Shown: positions 26,675-35,238 of the stretch, piece by piece
Layout: the number at the start of each line of letters is the position of its first letter
Position numbering within the stretch: the first letter of the stretch is position 1
Origin: Pseudomonas fluorescens
GTDB lineage: Bacteria; Pseudomonadota; Gammaproteobacteria; Pseudomonadales; Pseudomonadaceae
Length of the DNA: 64,000 bases
NCBI RefSeq assembly: GCF_003732425.1
Contig: NZ_MOBX01000016.1
Coordinates: 62,001-126,000 of the forward strand
Direction of reading: 5' to 3'
Program-made: the position numbers and the translations under genes
The notes under the pieces: generated by a model
What the model saw: only the letters and a program-made list of their open reading frames with translations
What the model was told of the DNA's origin: nothing
Databases searched by the model: none

Positions 26675-27845
26675 GGCTTGGCTCCGACGACAGTTGGGCA
26701 AAGCAATCGGCCAGTCCCTCTAACAATAGCTGCACCTGCGCCTCGCTGTGGGCGGCGGTCAGGGTCACGCGCAAACGAGCACTGCCGGCAGGCACGGTCG
26801 GCGGACGAATCGCGGTGACCATCAGTCCGCGCTCGCGCAACATCTGCGACAACCGCACCGCGCGCCCGGCATCGCCGATCATGATCGGCTGGATCGGCGT
26901 GAAGCTGTCCATCAGCTCCAGACCGATCTGCTCGGCGCCCTGGCGGAATTGGCGAATCAAGGTCTGCAGATGTTCCCGGCGCCAGTGTTCAGTGCGCAAC
27001 AACTCCAGACTTTTCAGGGTCGCGCAAGCCAGCGCCGGGGGCTGGCTGGTGGTGTAGATGTACGGGCGGGCGAACTGGATCAGGCTTTCGATCAGCTCCT
27101 CGCTGCCGGCGACAAATGCCCCCGCCGTACCAAAGGCTTTGCCAAGCGTCCCGACCAGCACCGGCACGTCTTCCTGACTCAACCCAAAATGCTCGACGAT
27201 GCCACCGCCGTTCGCACCGAGCGGCCCGAAACCGTGAGCATCATCGACCATCAACCACGCGCCTTTGGCCTTGGCTTCACGGGCCAATGTCGGCAGGTCA
27301 GCGAGATCGCCATCCATGCTGAACACGCCGTCGGTGACCACCAGCGTGTTGCCGGTGGCTTTTTCCAGACGTTTGGCCAGGCTCTCGGCGTCGTTGTGCA
27401 GATAGCGATTGAAACGCGCGCCGGACAACAGCCCCGCGTCGAGCAACGAAGCGTGGTTGAGGCGATCTTCCAGCACCGTATCGCCCTGCCCGACCAGCGC
27501 CGTGACCGCGCCGAGGTTGGCCATGTAGCCGGTGGTGAACAGCAGCGCACGCGGGCGCCCGGTGAGATCGGCCAGCGCTTCTTCCAGTGCGTGATGCGGA
27601 CCGCTGTGGCCGATCACCAGGTGCGAGGCGCCACCGCCAACGCCCCAGCGCTCAGCGCCGGCGCGCCAGGCTTCGATCACTTGCGGGTGATTGGCCAGAC
27701 CGAGGTAATCGTTATTGCAAAAGGCGAGCAACGGTTGGCCGTCGACCACCACTTGCGGCCCCTGCGGGGATTCGAGCAGCGGCCGCTGGCGATAGAGGTT
27801 TTCGGCACGACGGGCAGCAAGGCGTGCGGCGAGATCGAAAGACAT
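26667..27845 (-). CDS. bioF: 8-amino-7-oxononanoate synthase BioF
   Basis: A PLP-dependent alpha-oxoamine synthase that condenses pimeloyl-ACP (or CoA) with alanine. The PLP lysine lies in VGTLGKAFGTAGAF, and the cofactor aspartate/histidine in MVDDAHGFGPLG. The N-terminus is MSFDLAARLAARRAENLYRQ (392 aa). Open frame upstream to 27980 is translated family A repeat and is not part of the protein. The gene lies between bioB (with a repeat pair in the gap) and bioH (overlapping). Confidence 0.96.
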   Translation of the reverse strand: MSFDLAARLAARRAENLYRQRPLLESPQGPQVVVDGQPLLAFCNNDYLGLANHPQVIEAWRAGAERWGVGGGASHLVIGHSGPHHALEEALADLTGRPRALLFTTGYMANLGAVTALVGQGDTVLEDRLNHASLLDAGLLSGARFNRYLHNDAESLAKRLEKATGNTLVVTDGVFSMDGDLADLPTLAREAKAKGAWLMVDDAHGFGPLGANGGGIVEHFGLSQEDVPVLVGTLGKAFGTAGAFVAGSEELIESLIQFARPYIYTTSQPPALACATLKSLELLRTEHWRREHLQTLIRQFRQGAEQIGLELMDSFTPIQPIMIGDAGRAVRLSQMLRERGLMVTAIRPPTVPAGSARLRVTLTAAHSEAQVQLLLEGLADCFAQLSSEPSHA

Positions 27846-27876
27846 GCAGGCCTCGATGTTCAAGTGACACAGATTC

Positions 27877-27970
27877 CCTGTAGGAGCGAGCCTGCTCGCG
27901 AAGAGGCCTTTACATCCAACATCAATGTCGAATGAGGCACCGCTTTCGCGAGCAGGCTCGCTCCCACAGG
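27877..27970. repeat. Family A repeat pair between bioB and bioF
   Basis: Two inverted family A units (CCTGTAGGAGCGAGCCTGCT and TTCGCGAGCAGGCTCGCTCC types) are separated by about 40 nt, within the biotin operon. They would form a large hairpin between the bioB and bioF coding regions. Confidence 0.9.
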
Positions 27971-28006
27971 GGTTTTGCATTCCTTCAGAGGAATCCGCGC
28001 AGTTTT

Positions 28007-29062
28007 TTACACCGCGGCGTTATAGAACTGCTCGCTGCTCTTCTGCTCCACCAGCGCCTGCTCGATCGCGGCCTGATGCACCTCATCGGAATGCTCTTCA
28101 CGGGCCTCCGGTTGAATGCCCAGACGCGCGAACAGCTGCATGTCCTTGTCAGCCTGCGGGTTGGCGGTGGTCAGCAGTTTGTCGCCGTAGAAAATCGAGT
28201 TGGCGCCGGCGAAAAATGCCAAGGCCTGCATCTGCTCGTTCATCGCTTCGCGGCCGGCGGACAGGCGCACGTGGGATTGCGGCATGAGAATGCGCGCCAC
28301 GGCAAGCATGCGGATAAAGTCGAACGGGGCGACGTCTTCGGCGTTTTCCAGTGGCGTGCCAGCGACTTTCACCAGCATGTTGATCGGCACCGATTCCGGA
28401 TGCTCAGGCAGGTTGGCCAACTGGATCAGCAGATTGGCGCGGTCATCCAGCGACTCGCCCATGCCGAGAATGCCGCCGGAGCAGATCTTCATCCCCGATT
28501 CACGCACATAGGCCAGCGTTTGCAGACGTTCGCTGTAAGTACGGGTGGTGATGATGCTGCCGTAGAACTCCGGCGACGTGTCGAGGTTGTGGTTGTAGTA
28601 ATCGAGGCCGGCCTTGGCCAGTGCTTCGGTCTGATCCTGATCGAGGCGACCGAGGGTCATACAGGTTTCCAGGCCCATGGCTTTCACGCCTTCGACCATT
28701 TTCAGCACGTACGGCATGTCTTTGGCCGACGGGTGTTTCCACGCCGCGCCCATGCAGAAACGTGTCGAGCCGATGGCCTTGGCACGTGCCGCCTCTTCGA
28801 GGACCTTCTGCACTTCCATCAGCTTTTCTTTTTCCAGACCGGTGTTGTAGTGACCGGACTGCGGGCAGTACTTGCAGTCTTCCGGGCAGGCGCCGGTCTT
28901 GATCGACAGCAGGGTCGAAACCTGCACGCGGTTGGCGTTGAAATGTGCGCGGTGCACCGTTTGCGCCTGGAACAGCAAGTCGTTGAATGGCTGTACGAAG
29001 AGTGCTTTGACTTCGGCCAGAGACCAGTCGTGACGCAGGGTGGCAGTGGTGCTCGCGCTCAT
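28007..29062 (-). CDS. bioB: Biotin synthase BioB
   Basis: A radical SAM enzyme that inserts sulphur into dethiobiotin. The cluster motif CPEDCKYC is preceded by LLSIKTGA, and QSGHYNTGLE follows. The second-cluster segment CMTLGRLDQD and the CSGGILGMGE motif are intact. The length is 351 aa with start MSASTTATLRHDWSLAE, and AGGA lies 7 nt upstream. It is first in the minus-strand bio operon and is divergent from comF across a 91-bp promoter region. Open frame up to 29125 lacks a ribosome site. Confidence 0.97.
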   Translation of the reverse strand: MSASTTATLRHDWSLAEVKALFVQPFNDLLFQAQTVHRAHFNANRVQVSTLLSIKTGACPEDCKYCPQSGHYNTGLEKEKLMEVQKVLEEAARAKAIGSTRFCMGAAWKHPSAKDMPYVLKMVEGVKAMGLETCMTLGRLDQDQTEALAKAGLDYYNHNLDTSPEFYGSIITTRTYSERLQTLAYVRESGMKICSGGILGMGESLDDRANLLIQLANLPEHPESVPINMLVKVAGTPLENAEDVAPFDFIRMLAVARILMPQSHVRLSAGREAMNEQMQALAFFAGANSIFYGDKLLTTANPQADKDMQLFARLGIQPEAREEHSDEVHQAAIEQALVEQKSSEQFYNAAV

Positions 29063-29153
29063 GGGTAGTTCCTTGGTTATGCTTGGCTGGCGGCTGCGGG
29101 AGAGGAATACCCACAGGCGCGACACGGATGTTCGGCATATTTAAGGAAGAGTC

Positions 29154-29888
29154 ATGCGCTGTCAACCACGATACGAAGGACAGGTTTACATCTGTTTAAA
29201 TAATGTACAGCACTGCCTACTTTGCGATGAGCTGGCGGAAGCAGAAATGCCAATCTGCGTGGCCTGCGAAACTGATTTGCCTTGGCTCGGTGACCACTGC
29301 GAGACCTGCGCCCTGCCACTCCCCGCCGCGGGCCTGATCTGTGACGAGTGCCTGCTAGAGCCGCCGGCGTTCGAGCAAGTGGTGGCGCCCTGGCAATATG
29401 GCTTCCCGGTCGACAGTTTGATTACGCGCTTTAAACACAACGCAAAATGGCCGTTTGGCCACCTGCTCGCCGACGTTCTCGGGCAATACCTGCAACATCG
29501 CTTCGACGAGGGTTTGCCAAGGCCTGATGGGTTGTTGCCGGTGCCGCTGGCGAACAAGCGCTTGCGTCAACGCGGGTTCAACCAGGCCGCTATGTTGGCG
29601 CGCTGGTTGAGTCAGTCGCTGGGACTGCCCTGCGAAGAACAGTTTTTGCGACGTACCAAGGATACCGACGCCCAGCAGGCTCTCGACGCCAAGGCGCGTA
29701 AAGGTAATCTGCGCACCGCCTTCAGCCTGACACCCGATTCCGCTGTGAAAGGCCGGCATCTGGCGCTGATCGATGATGTGCTGACGACTGGCGCTACCGC
29801 ACAGGCCCTCGCCCGGTTGCTGATGAACGCCGGAGCGGCACGGGTTGATGTCTATTGTCTGGCCCGCACGCCAAAACCCGGAACCTGA
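29154..29888 (+). CDS. comF: ComF-family phosphoribosyltransferase-like protein
   Basis: A 244-residue protein with an N-terminal double zinc-ribbon (CLLCDELAEAEMPICVAC, then CETC and CDEC pairs, residues about 21-65). The C-terminal type I phosphoribosyltransferase domain has the PRPP-binding motif LALIDDVLTTGATA. ComF proteins take part in handling single-stranded DNA in natural transformation and may act with PriA. In pseudomonads comF is regularly divergent from bioB, as here. AGGA lies 6 nt before the ATG. Confidence 0.88.
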   Translation: MRCQPRYEGQVYICLNNVQHCLLCDELAEAEMPICVACETDLPWLGDHCETCALPLPAAGLICDECLLEPPAFEQVVAPWQYGFPVDSLITRFKHNAKWPFGHLLADVLGQYLQHRFDEGLPRPDGLLPVPLANKRLRQRGFNQAAMLARWLSQSLGLPCEEQFLRRTKDTDAQQALDAKARKGNLRTAFSLTPDSAVKGRHLALIDDVLTTGATAQALARLLMNAGAARVDVYCLARTPKPGT

Positions 29889-29905
29889 AGCCAACACAAT
29901 CCCCA

Positions 29906-29996
29906 TGTGGGAGCGAGCCTGCTCGCGAAGAGGCCAGCACATTCAACACTAATGTCGGCAGACACTGCGCTTTCGCGAGCAGGCTCGCTCCCACAG
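29906..29996. repeat. Family A repeat pair
   Basis: Inverted units (TGTGGGAGCGAGCCTGCTCG and CGCGAGCAGGCTCGCTCCCA types) lie between comF and the ModE-like gene. Confidence 0.9.
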
Positions 29997-30074
29997 GGTT
30001 CTGCGTCAGGCTTGACTCTCCCGTTGCAAGCGGCCAACTTCCCCCTCACCGCCACAGCAAAAAAGCACCCATCC

Positions 30075-30839
30075 ATGTCCATGCCTTCCCTGCTCTCCCA
30101 GCACATCGTCCGCCGACCGCAGCGCATCGCCTTGCTGCAACACATCGCCGAACAGGGCTCGATCACCCGCGCGGCGAAAAGCGCAGGCCTGAGCTACAAA
30201 GCGGCGTGGGACGCCATCGATGAGTTGAACAACCTGGCGCAAAAACCATTGGTCGAACGCGCCGTCGGTGGCAAGGGCGGCGGCGGCGCGAAACTCTCCA
30301 GCGAAGGCGAGCGGGTTTTGCGCCTGTACCAAAAGCTGCAGGCCTTGCAGGCGCAGGTGCTGGAAGCGGCGGAAGACGCCAGCGATCTGGATCTGCTCGG
30401 TCGCTTGATGCTCAGAACCAGCGCGCGCAATCAGTTGCACGGCAAAGTCGTGGCGATTGAAGCGCAGGGCCGCAATGACCTGATCCGCCTCGAACTGGCC
30501 GAAGGGCTGTGCCTCGACGCGCAGATCACCCACGACAGCACCGTGCACCTGGAGCTGCAAGCCGGCACCGAAGTGGTGGCGCTGATCAAGGCCGGCTGGC
30601 TGGAATTGCTGAGCACCGAACAATCTGTAACGTCTGGTCACAATCTTCTCAAAGGCGTCATCGAAGCGATTCTTGATGCCGAGGATGGTCCGAGCGAAGT
30701 GCGCGTTGCCCTGCCCAATGGCCATACCCTCTGCGCCCTGGCGGAACCGCTGGACCTGCGCACTCGCGGGTTGAGCGTCGCACAACCGGTGCAGGTGCAG
30801 TTTTCGCCGTCCAATGTGCTGATCGGCACGCCGCTGTAA
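30075..30839 (+). CDS. ModE-like molybdate-responsive regulator (HTH plus two TOBE domains)
   Basis: A 254-residue transcription factor. The N-terminal LysR-like winged HTH (RRPQRIALLQHIAEQGSITR, SYKAAWDAIDELNN) with the glycine-rich wing GGKGGGGAKLS is typical of ModE. Two C-terminal molybdate-binding TOBE/Mop repeats follow (RTSARNQLHGKVVAIEAQG at about 120 and TSGHNLLKGVIEAILDAED at about 190). It would sense molybdate or tungstate. No modABC transporter is adjacent, so its targets are elsewhere or unknown. ATG 30075 and ATG 30081 are both possible starts. Neither has a strong ribosome site, and frame upstream runs into a repeat. Confidence 0.88.
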   Translation: MSMPSLLSQHIVRRPQRIALLQHIAEQGSITRAAKSAGLSYKAAWDAIDELNNLAQKPLVERAVGGKGGGGAKLSSEGERVLRLYQKLQALQAQVLEAAEDASDLDLLGRLMLRTSARNQLHGKVVAIEAQGRNDLIRLELAEGLCLDAQITHDSTVHLELQAGTEVVALIKAGWLELLSTEQSVTSGHNLLKGVIEAILDAEDGPSEVRVALPNGHTLCALAEPLDLRTRGLSVAQPVQVQFSPSNVLIGTPL

Positions 30840-30909
30840 TCAGGCGCTGCAACGAAAGCGTCATCGACGCTCATTAAGGTGGCTGCCAAAACCTAGCAGG
30901 GAGCCTGAT

Positions 30910-32811
30910 GTGAGCCTATTAGAAGAAAACCAATCCACTGATCTGGAAAAAATGGTCGGCCTCAGCCGTCGCGGTTTCATCGGCGCCGGTGCGCTGTGTG
31001 GCGCCGCGATGTTCCTCGGCGGCAGCCTGTTGAGCCGCAGCGCGCTGGCCACTGGCGTCAGCGCCGGCAACAGCCGTCTGCTCGGTTTCGAGAGTATTCC
31101 GGCGGCGACCACTGACGTAATCAGCCTGCCCAAAGGCTACAAGTCTTCGGTGCTGATCAGTTGGGGCCAGCCACTGCACAAGAACGGCCCGGCCTTCGAC
31201 CCGAGCGGCAACGGCACCGCCGCCGCCCAGGAAGTGCAGTTCGGCGACAACAACGACGGCATGAGCCTGTTCGCCTTCCCCGACGACCGCAACCGCGCGT
31301 TGATGGCGATCAACAACGAATACACCAACTACCGCTACCTCTACCCGCACGGCGGCATGCCGCAATCGGCCGAAGATGTGCGCAAGGCGCTGGCCTGCGA
31401 AGGCGTGTCGGTGATTGAAGTGCAGCGCAAGAACGGTCAGTGGCAGTTTGTTCAGGGCTCACGCTACAACCGGCGCATTCACGGCAACTCGCCGCTGCGC
31501 ATCAGCGGCCCGGCGGCCGGTCATGATCTGATGAAAACGGCGGCCGACAAACACGGCAAGAAAGTCCTCGGCACCTTCCAGAACTGCGCCAACGGCAAAA
31601 CGCCGTGGGGCACTTACTTGACCTGCGAAGAAAACTTCACCGACTGCTTCGGCAGCAGCAATGCCCAGCAGCCGTTCGACCCGGCGCAAAAGCGCTACGG
31701 CGTCTCGGTCGCCAGCCGCGAGATCAACTGGCACCCGTACGACCCGCGCTTCGACATGGCGAAGAACCCCAACGAACTCAACCGTCACGGCTGGGTGGTC
31801 GAGATCGATCCGTTCGATCCGCAATCGACCCCGGTCAAACGCACGGCGCTGGGCCGTTTCAAGCATGAGAACGCCGCACTGGCCGAGACCGACGACGGGC
31901 GCGCCGTGGTGTACATGGGCGACGACGAGCGTGGCGAGTTCATCTATAAATTCGTCAGCCGCGACCGCATCAACCATCGCAACGCCAAGGCCAACCGCGA
32001 CATCCTCGATCACGGCACCTTGTACGTAGCCAAATTCGATGCCGGCGACGGCAATCCCGATCACCCGAAAGGTCAGGGCCAGTGGATCGAACTGACCCAC
32101 GGCAAGAACGGCATCGACGCCAGCAGCGGTTTCGCCGATCAGGCCGAAGTGTTGATCCATGCGCGCCTCGCCGCCAGCGTGGTTGGCGCAACGCGCATGG
32201 ACCGTCCGGAATGGATCGTCGTCAGTCCGAAGGACGGCCAGGTCTATTGCACGCTGACCAACAACGCCAAGCGCGGCGAAGACGGACAGCCGGTGGGCGG
32301 GCCGAACCCGCGCGAGAAAAACGTCTACGGACAGATCCTGCGCTGGCGCACCGACCGTGACGATCACGCGTCGAAGACGTTTGCCTGGGATCTGTTTGTG
32401 GTCGCCGGCAATCCGGGCGTGCATGCCGGGACGCCGAAGGGTGGCTCATCGAATATCACCCCGCAGAACATGTTCAACAGCCCGGATGGTTTGGGCTTCG
32501 ACAAGGCCGGGCGCTTGTGGATTCTCACTGACGGTGATTCGAGCAACGCCGGCGACTTTGCCGGGATGGGCAACAACCAGATGCTTTGCGCCGATCCCAA
32601 GACCGGTGAGATCCGCCGCTTCATGGTCGGGCCGATTGGTTGTGAAGTGACGGGGATCAGCTTCTCGCCGGATCAGAAAACCCTGTTTGTCGGGATTCAG
32701 CATCCGGGGGAGAACGGTGGTTCGACCTTCCCTGAGCATTTGCCGAATGGCAAGCCGCGGTCGTCGGTGATGGCGATTACCCGTGAGGACGGTGGCATCG
32801 TCGGCGCCTGA
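30910..32811 (+). CDS. phoX: PhoX-family alkaline phosphatase/phosphodiesterase (Tat-exported)
   Basis: A 633-residue DUF839/PhoX protein. It has a twin-arginine signal (SRRGFIGAGALCGAAMFLGG, residues about 19-38, then ALA at the cleavage region), so it is exported folded. The calcium/iron-binding beta-propeller carries family segments such as INNEYTNYRYL, GTYLTCEENFTDCFG, GRFKHENAALAETDDGRAVVYMGDDERGEFIYKF and SPDGLGFDKAGRLWILTDGD. Family members release phosphate from organic phosphoesters. The start is GTG 30910, with GGGAG 6 nt upstream. No clear Pho box was found upstream, so phosphate control is unproven. It is a single gene flanked by repeats. Confidence 0.88.
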   Translation: MSLLEENQSTDLEKMVGLSRRGFIGAGALCGAAMFLGGSLLSRSALATGVSAGNSRLLGFESIPAATTDVISLPKGYKSSVLISWGQPLHKNGPAFDPSGNGTAAAQEVQFGDNNDGMSLFAFPDDRNRALMAINNEYTNYRYLYPHGGMPQSAEDVRKALACEGVSVIEVQRKNGQWQFVQGSRYNRRIHGNSPLRISGPAAGHDLMKTAADKHGKKVLGTFQNCANGKTPWGTYLTCEENFTDCFGSSNAQQPFDPAQKRYGVSVASREINWHPYDPRFDMAKNPNELNRHGWVVEIDPFDPQSTPVKRTALGRFKHENAALAETDDGRAVVYMGDDERGEFIYKFVSRDRINHRNAKANRDILDHGTLYVAKFDAGDGNPDHPKGQGQWIELTHGKNGIDASSGFADQAEVLIHARLAASVVGATRMDRPEWIVVSPKDGQVYCTLTNNAKRGEDGQPVGGPNPREKNVYGQILRWRTDRDDHASKTFAWDLFVVAGNPGVHAGTPKGGSSNITPQNMFNSPDGLGFDKAGRLWILTDGDSSNAGDFAGMGNNQMLCADPKTGEIRRFMVGPIGCEVTGISFSPDQKTLFVGIQHPGENGGSTFPEHLPNGKPRSSVMAITREDGGIVGA

Positions 32812-32837
32812 TACACAGCCTTCGTCGGAACGCCGCC

Positions 32838-32900
32838 CGGAGCAGGCTCGCTCCCACAGGGGGATCGCTTTCCTAATGTGGGAGTGAGCCTGCTCGCGAT
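32838..32900. repeat. Family A repeat pair (degenerate)
   Basis: GAGCAGGCTCGCTCCCACAG and TGTGGGAGTGAGCCTGCTCG lie in inverted orientation with a short spacer between phoX and srkA. One base differs from the usual core. Confidence 0.85.
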
Positions 32901-32992
32901 GGCTTCAGCGAAGACACCAACCACCTCCCCCGCTGCCATCTGCGCTACCATGCTGGGCCGGACGCGGCAGCCTGCTGCGCGCAGGAGTCAGC

Positions 32993-33967
32993 ATGGCCCA
33001 CCCGTTTGAAACCCTCACCCCCGACCTCGTGCTCGATGCCGTTGAAAGCATCGGCTTCCTCAGTGATGCGCGCATTCTGGCGCTCAACAGCTACGAAAAC
33101 CGCGTCTATCAGGTCGGCATCGAAGACTCCGAACCGCTGATCGCCAAGTTCTACCGCCCGCAACGCTGGACCAACGAGGCCATCCTCGAAGAACACCAAT
33201 TCACCTTTGAACTGGCTGATGTCGAAATCCCGGTGGTGGCGCCGCTGATCCACAACGGCGAAACCCTGCACGAGCATGCAGGTTTCCGCTTCACCTTGTT
33301 CCCGCGTCGCGGCGGCCGTGCGCCGGAGCCGGGCAATCTCGATCAGCTGTATCGCCTCGGTCAATTGCTCGGGCGGATTCACGCGGTCGGCGCGACCAAA
33401 CCGTTCGAACACCGCGAAGCCCTCGCCGTGCAGAACTTCGGCCACGCCTCGCTGAACACCTTGCTCGAAGGCAACTTCATTCCGAAAAGCCTGCTGCCGG
33501 CCTACGAGTCAGTCGCCCGCGACCTGCTCAAACGCGTGGAAGATGCCTACGCCAACACCCCGCACCAGAACATTCGCATGCACGGCGATTGCCACCCCGG
33601 CAACATGATGTGCCGCGACGAGATGTTCCACATCGTCGACCTCGACGACTGCCGGATGGGCCCGGCGGTGCAGGACATCTGGATGATGCTCGCCGGTGAT
33701 CGTCAGGAATGCCTGGGGCAGTTGTCGGAATTGATGGACGGCTACAACGAGTTCCACGACTTCGACCCGCGCGAACTGGCGCTGATCGAACCGCTGCGCG
33801 CCTTGCGCCTGATGCACTACAGCGCCTGGCTCGCGCGGCGCTGGGACGACCCGGCATTCCCACACAGCTTTCCGTGGTTCGGCACCGAGCGTTATTGGGG
33901 CGATCAGGTGTTGGCGTTGCGTGAGCAGCTATCAGCGCTTAACGAAGAACCTTTGAAGTTGTTCTGA
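32993..33967 (+). CDS. srkA: Stress response kinase A (SrkA/YihE)
   Basis: A 324-residue serine/threonine kinase of the aminoglycoside-phosphotransferase fold. The catalytic loop is HGDCHPGNMM and the metal-binding segment HIVDLDDCRMGPAVQDIWMM. In E. coli SrkA phosphorylates Ser/Thr in vitro and protects against MazEF- and ROS-driven death. The N-terminus MAHPFETLTPDLVLDAVES matches the family, with AGGAG 6 nt before the ATG. It is monocistronic, since a family B repeat hairpin follows directly. Confidence 0.93.
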   Translation: MAHPFETLTPDLVLDAVESIGFLSDARILALNSYENRVYQVGIEDSEPLIAKFYRPQRWTNEAILEEHQFTFELADVEIPVVAPLIHNGETLHEHAGFRFTLFPRRGGRAPEPGNLDQLYRLGQLLGRIHAVGATKPFEHREALAVQNFGHASLNTLLEGNFIPKSLLPAYESVARDLLKRVEDAYANTPHQNIRMHGDCHPGNMMCRDEMFHIVDLDDCRMGPAVQDIWMMLAGDRQECLGQLSELMDGYNEFHDFDPRELALIEPLRALRLMHYSAWLARRWDDPAFPHSFPWFGTERYWGDQVLALREQLSALNEEPLKLF

Positions 33968-33977
33968 ATTAAAGATC

Positions 33978-34052
33978 AAAAGATCGCAGCCTTCGGCAGC
34001 TCCTACATGGATCGCATTCCCCTGTAGGAGCTGCCGAAGGCTGCGATCTTTT
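33978..34052. repeat. Family B repeat pair
   Basis: Two 30-bp arms (33978-34007 and 34023-34052) are exact reverse complements (AAAAGATCGCAGCCTTCGGC...). The distal arm ends in TTTT, so it may also terminate srkA transcription. The same element recurs at 38460 and 50115. Confidence 0.92.
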
Positions 34053-34127
34053 CGCTTTCTGACACGACACATCTATACAACCTCCTTACAATCCCTCCTT
34101 TGTTAGCTGCCTAAGCAAGGATTCTGC

Positions 34128-35015
34128 ATGCAAGCCGCCAACCCGCGTCGCGGGTACATTCTGGGCCTGAGTGCCTACATCATCTGGGGCCTGTTCCCGA
34201 TCTACTTCAAAGCCATCGCCGAAGTGCCGGCCGTCGAAATCATCATCCATCGGGTGCTGTGGTCGGCGCTGTTCGGTGCGCTGTTGCTGATGGTGTGGAA
34301 ACACCCGGGCTGGTTGCGCGAATTGCTCGATAACCCCAAACGCCTGGCGATTCTGGCACTGAGCGGCACATTGATCGCGGCCAACTGGTTGACCTACGTA
34401 TGGTCGGTGAATAACGGACGCATGCTGGAGGCGAGCCTCGGTTACTACATCAACCCGTTGGTAAACGTGCTGTTGGGGATGTTGATTCTCGGCGAACGCC
34501 TGCGCCGCATGCAGTGGCTCGCGGTCGGCCTGGCGGCGGTTGGCGTGGCGCAGCAGGTGTGGCAGGTCGGCAGTCTGCCGTGGGTGTCGCTGGTGCTGGC
34601 GCTGACGTTCGGCTTCTACGGCTTGATCCGCAAGCAGGCGCCAGTCAAGGCATTGCCGGGGCTGGTGGTGGAAACCTGGATGCTGGTTCCAATTGCTATC
34701 GCCTGGCTGCTGTTCAATCAGACCGCAACCAGCGCACAACCGGAATTCTGGACGACATCACAAGCCTGGTGGCTGGTCGCGGCCGGCCCGGTGACTTTGG
34801 TGCCGCTGGTGTGCTTTAACGCCGCCACCCGACACCTGCCCTACACCACCATCGGTTTTCTACAATACATCGCACCGACGTTGGTGTTGTTGCAGGCGGT
34901 GCTGCTGTTTGGCGAGCATTTGTCGTCCAGCACCCTGATCGCGTTCATGTTTATCTGGGCCGGTCTGGCTGTTTACAGCGTCGATGCGGTGATCAGTTTG
35001 CGCCGCCGCGCCTGA
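34128..35015 (+). CDS. rarD: RarD/EamA-family transporter
   Basis: A 295-residue inner-membrane protein with ten predicted transmembrane helices arranged as two EamA repeats. The N-terminus RGYILGLSAYIIWGLFPIYF and the segments WSVNNGRMLEASLGYYINPL and TTIGFLQYIAPTLVLLQAV are characteristic of RarD (annotated chloramphenicol-sensitive protein). The natural substrate is unknown and a drug/metabolite transporter role is inferred from the family. AAGGA precedes the ATG. Confidence 0.92.
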   Translation: MQAANPRRGYILGLSAYIIWGLFPIYFKAIAEVPAVEIIIHRVLWSALFGALLLMVWKHPGWLRELLDNPKRLAILALSGTLIAANWLTYVWSVNNGRMLEASLGYYINPLVNVLLGMLILGERLRRMQWLAVGLAAVGVAQQVWQVGSLPWVSLVLALTFGFYGLIRKQAPVKALPGLVVETWMLVPIAIAWLLFNQTATSAQPEFWTTSQAWWLVAAGPVTLVPLVCFNAATRHLPYTTIGFLQYIAPTLVLLQAVLLFGEHLSSSTLIAFMFIWAGLAVYSVDAVISLRRRA

Positions 35016-35078
35016 TCAAAAAACGTACAAACCGCCGCAAGCCACGGTTCTCGTGGCCTGCATCGTTCCTTCCCAAGG

Positions 35079-35200
35079 TTATCCACAGCGTGATCCCCGC
35101 CGTTTGTGTGCAAGTCACTGAATACTGGCGATTTTTTGATCAGTTCCGCGCAAGCCCCGGCCGGCTTGACGCTGCGCCCGGTCTCTACAGGTTATCCACA
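35079..35200. promoter_or_regulatory. Two perfect DnaA boxes
   Basis: TTATCCACA occurs at 35079-35087 and 35192-35200 in the same orientation. A relaxed copy (TTATCCAGT) lies on the opposite strand at 35218-35226. The region lies between the convergent rarD and GcvR-like genes, so it is not an ordinary promoter position for either. A small GCCACG-CGTGGC hairpin (35041-35057) precedes it. Confidence 0.6.
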
Positions 35201-35238
35201 GGCAGGTGCACGTTAAAACTGGATAACCCGGTCAGCGC

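Noticed and set aside
30858..30874. Possible Pho box (GCGTCAT...CGCTCAT) before phoX
   Set aside because: The two TCAT units are 10 bp apart rather than 11, and the heptamers match the CTGTCAT consensus poorly, so PhoB control is not supported from sequence.
35079..35200. DnaA boxes taken as a replication origin
   Set aside because: There is no dnaA/dnaN/gidA/rpmH neighbourhood, no AT-rich unwinding region and only two perfect boxes, so a chromosomal origin is ruled out.
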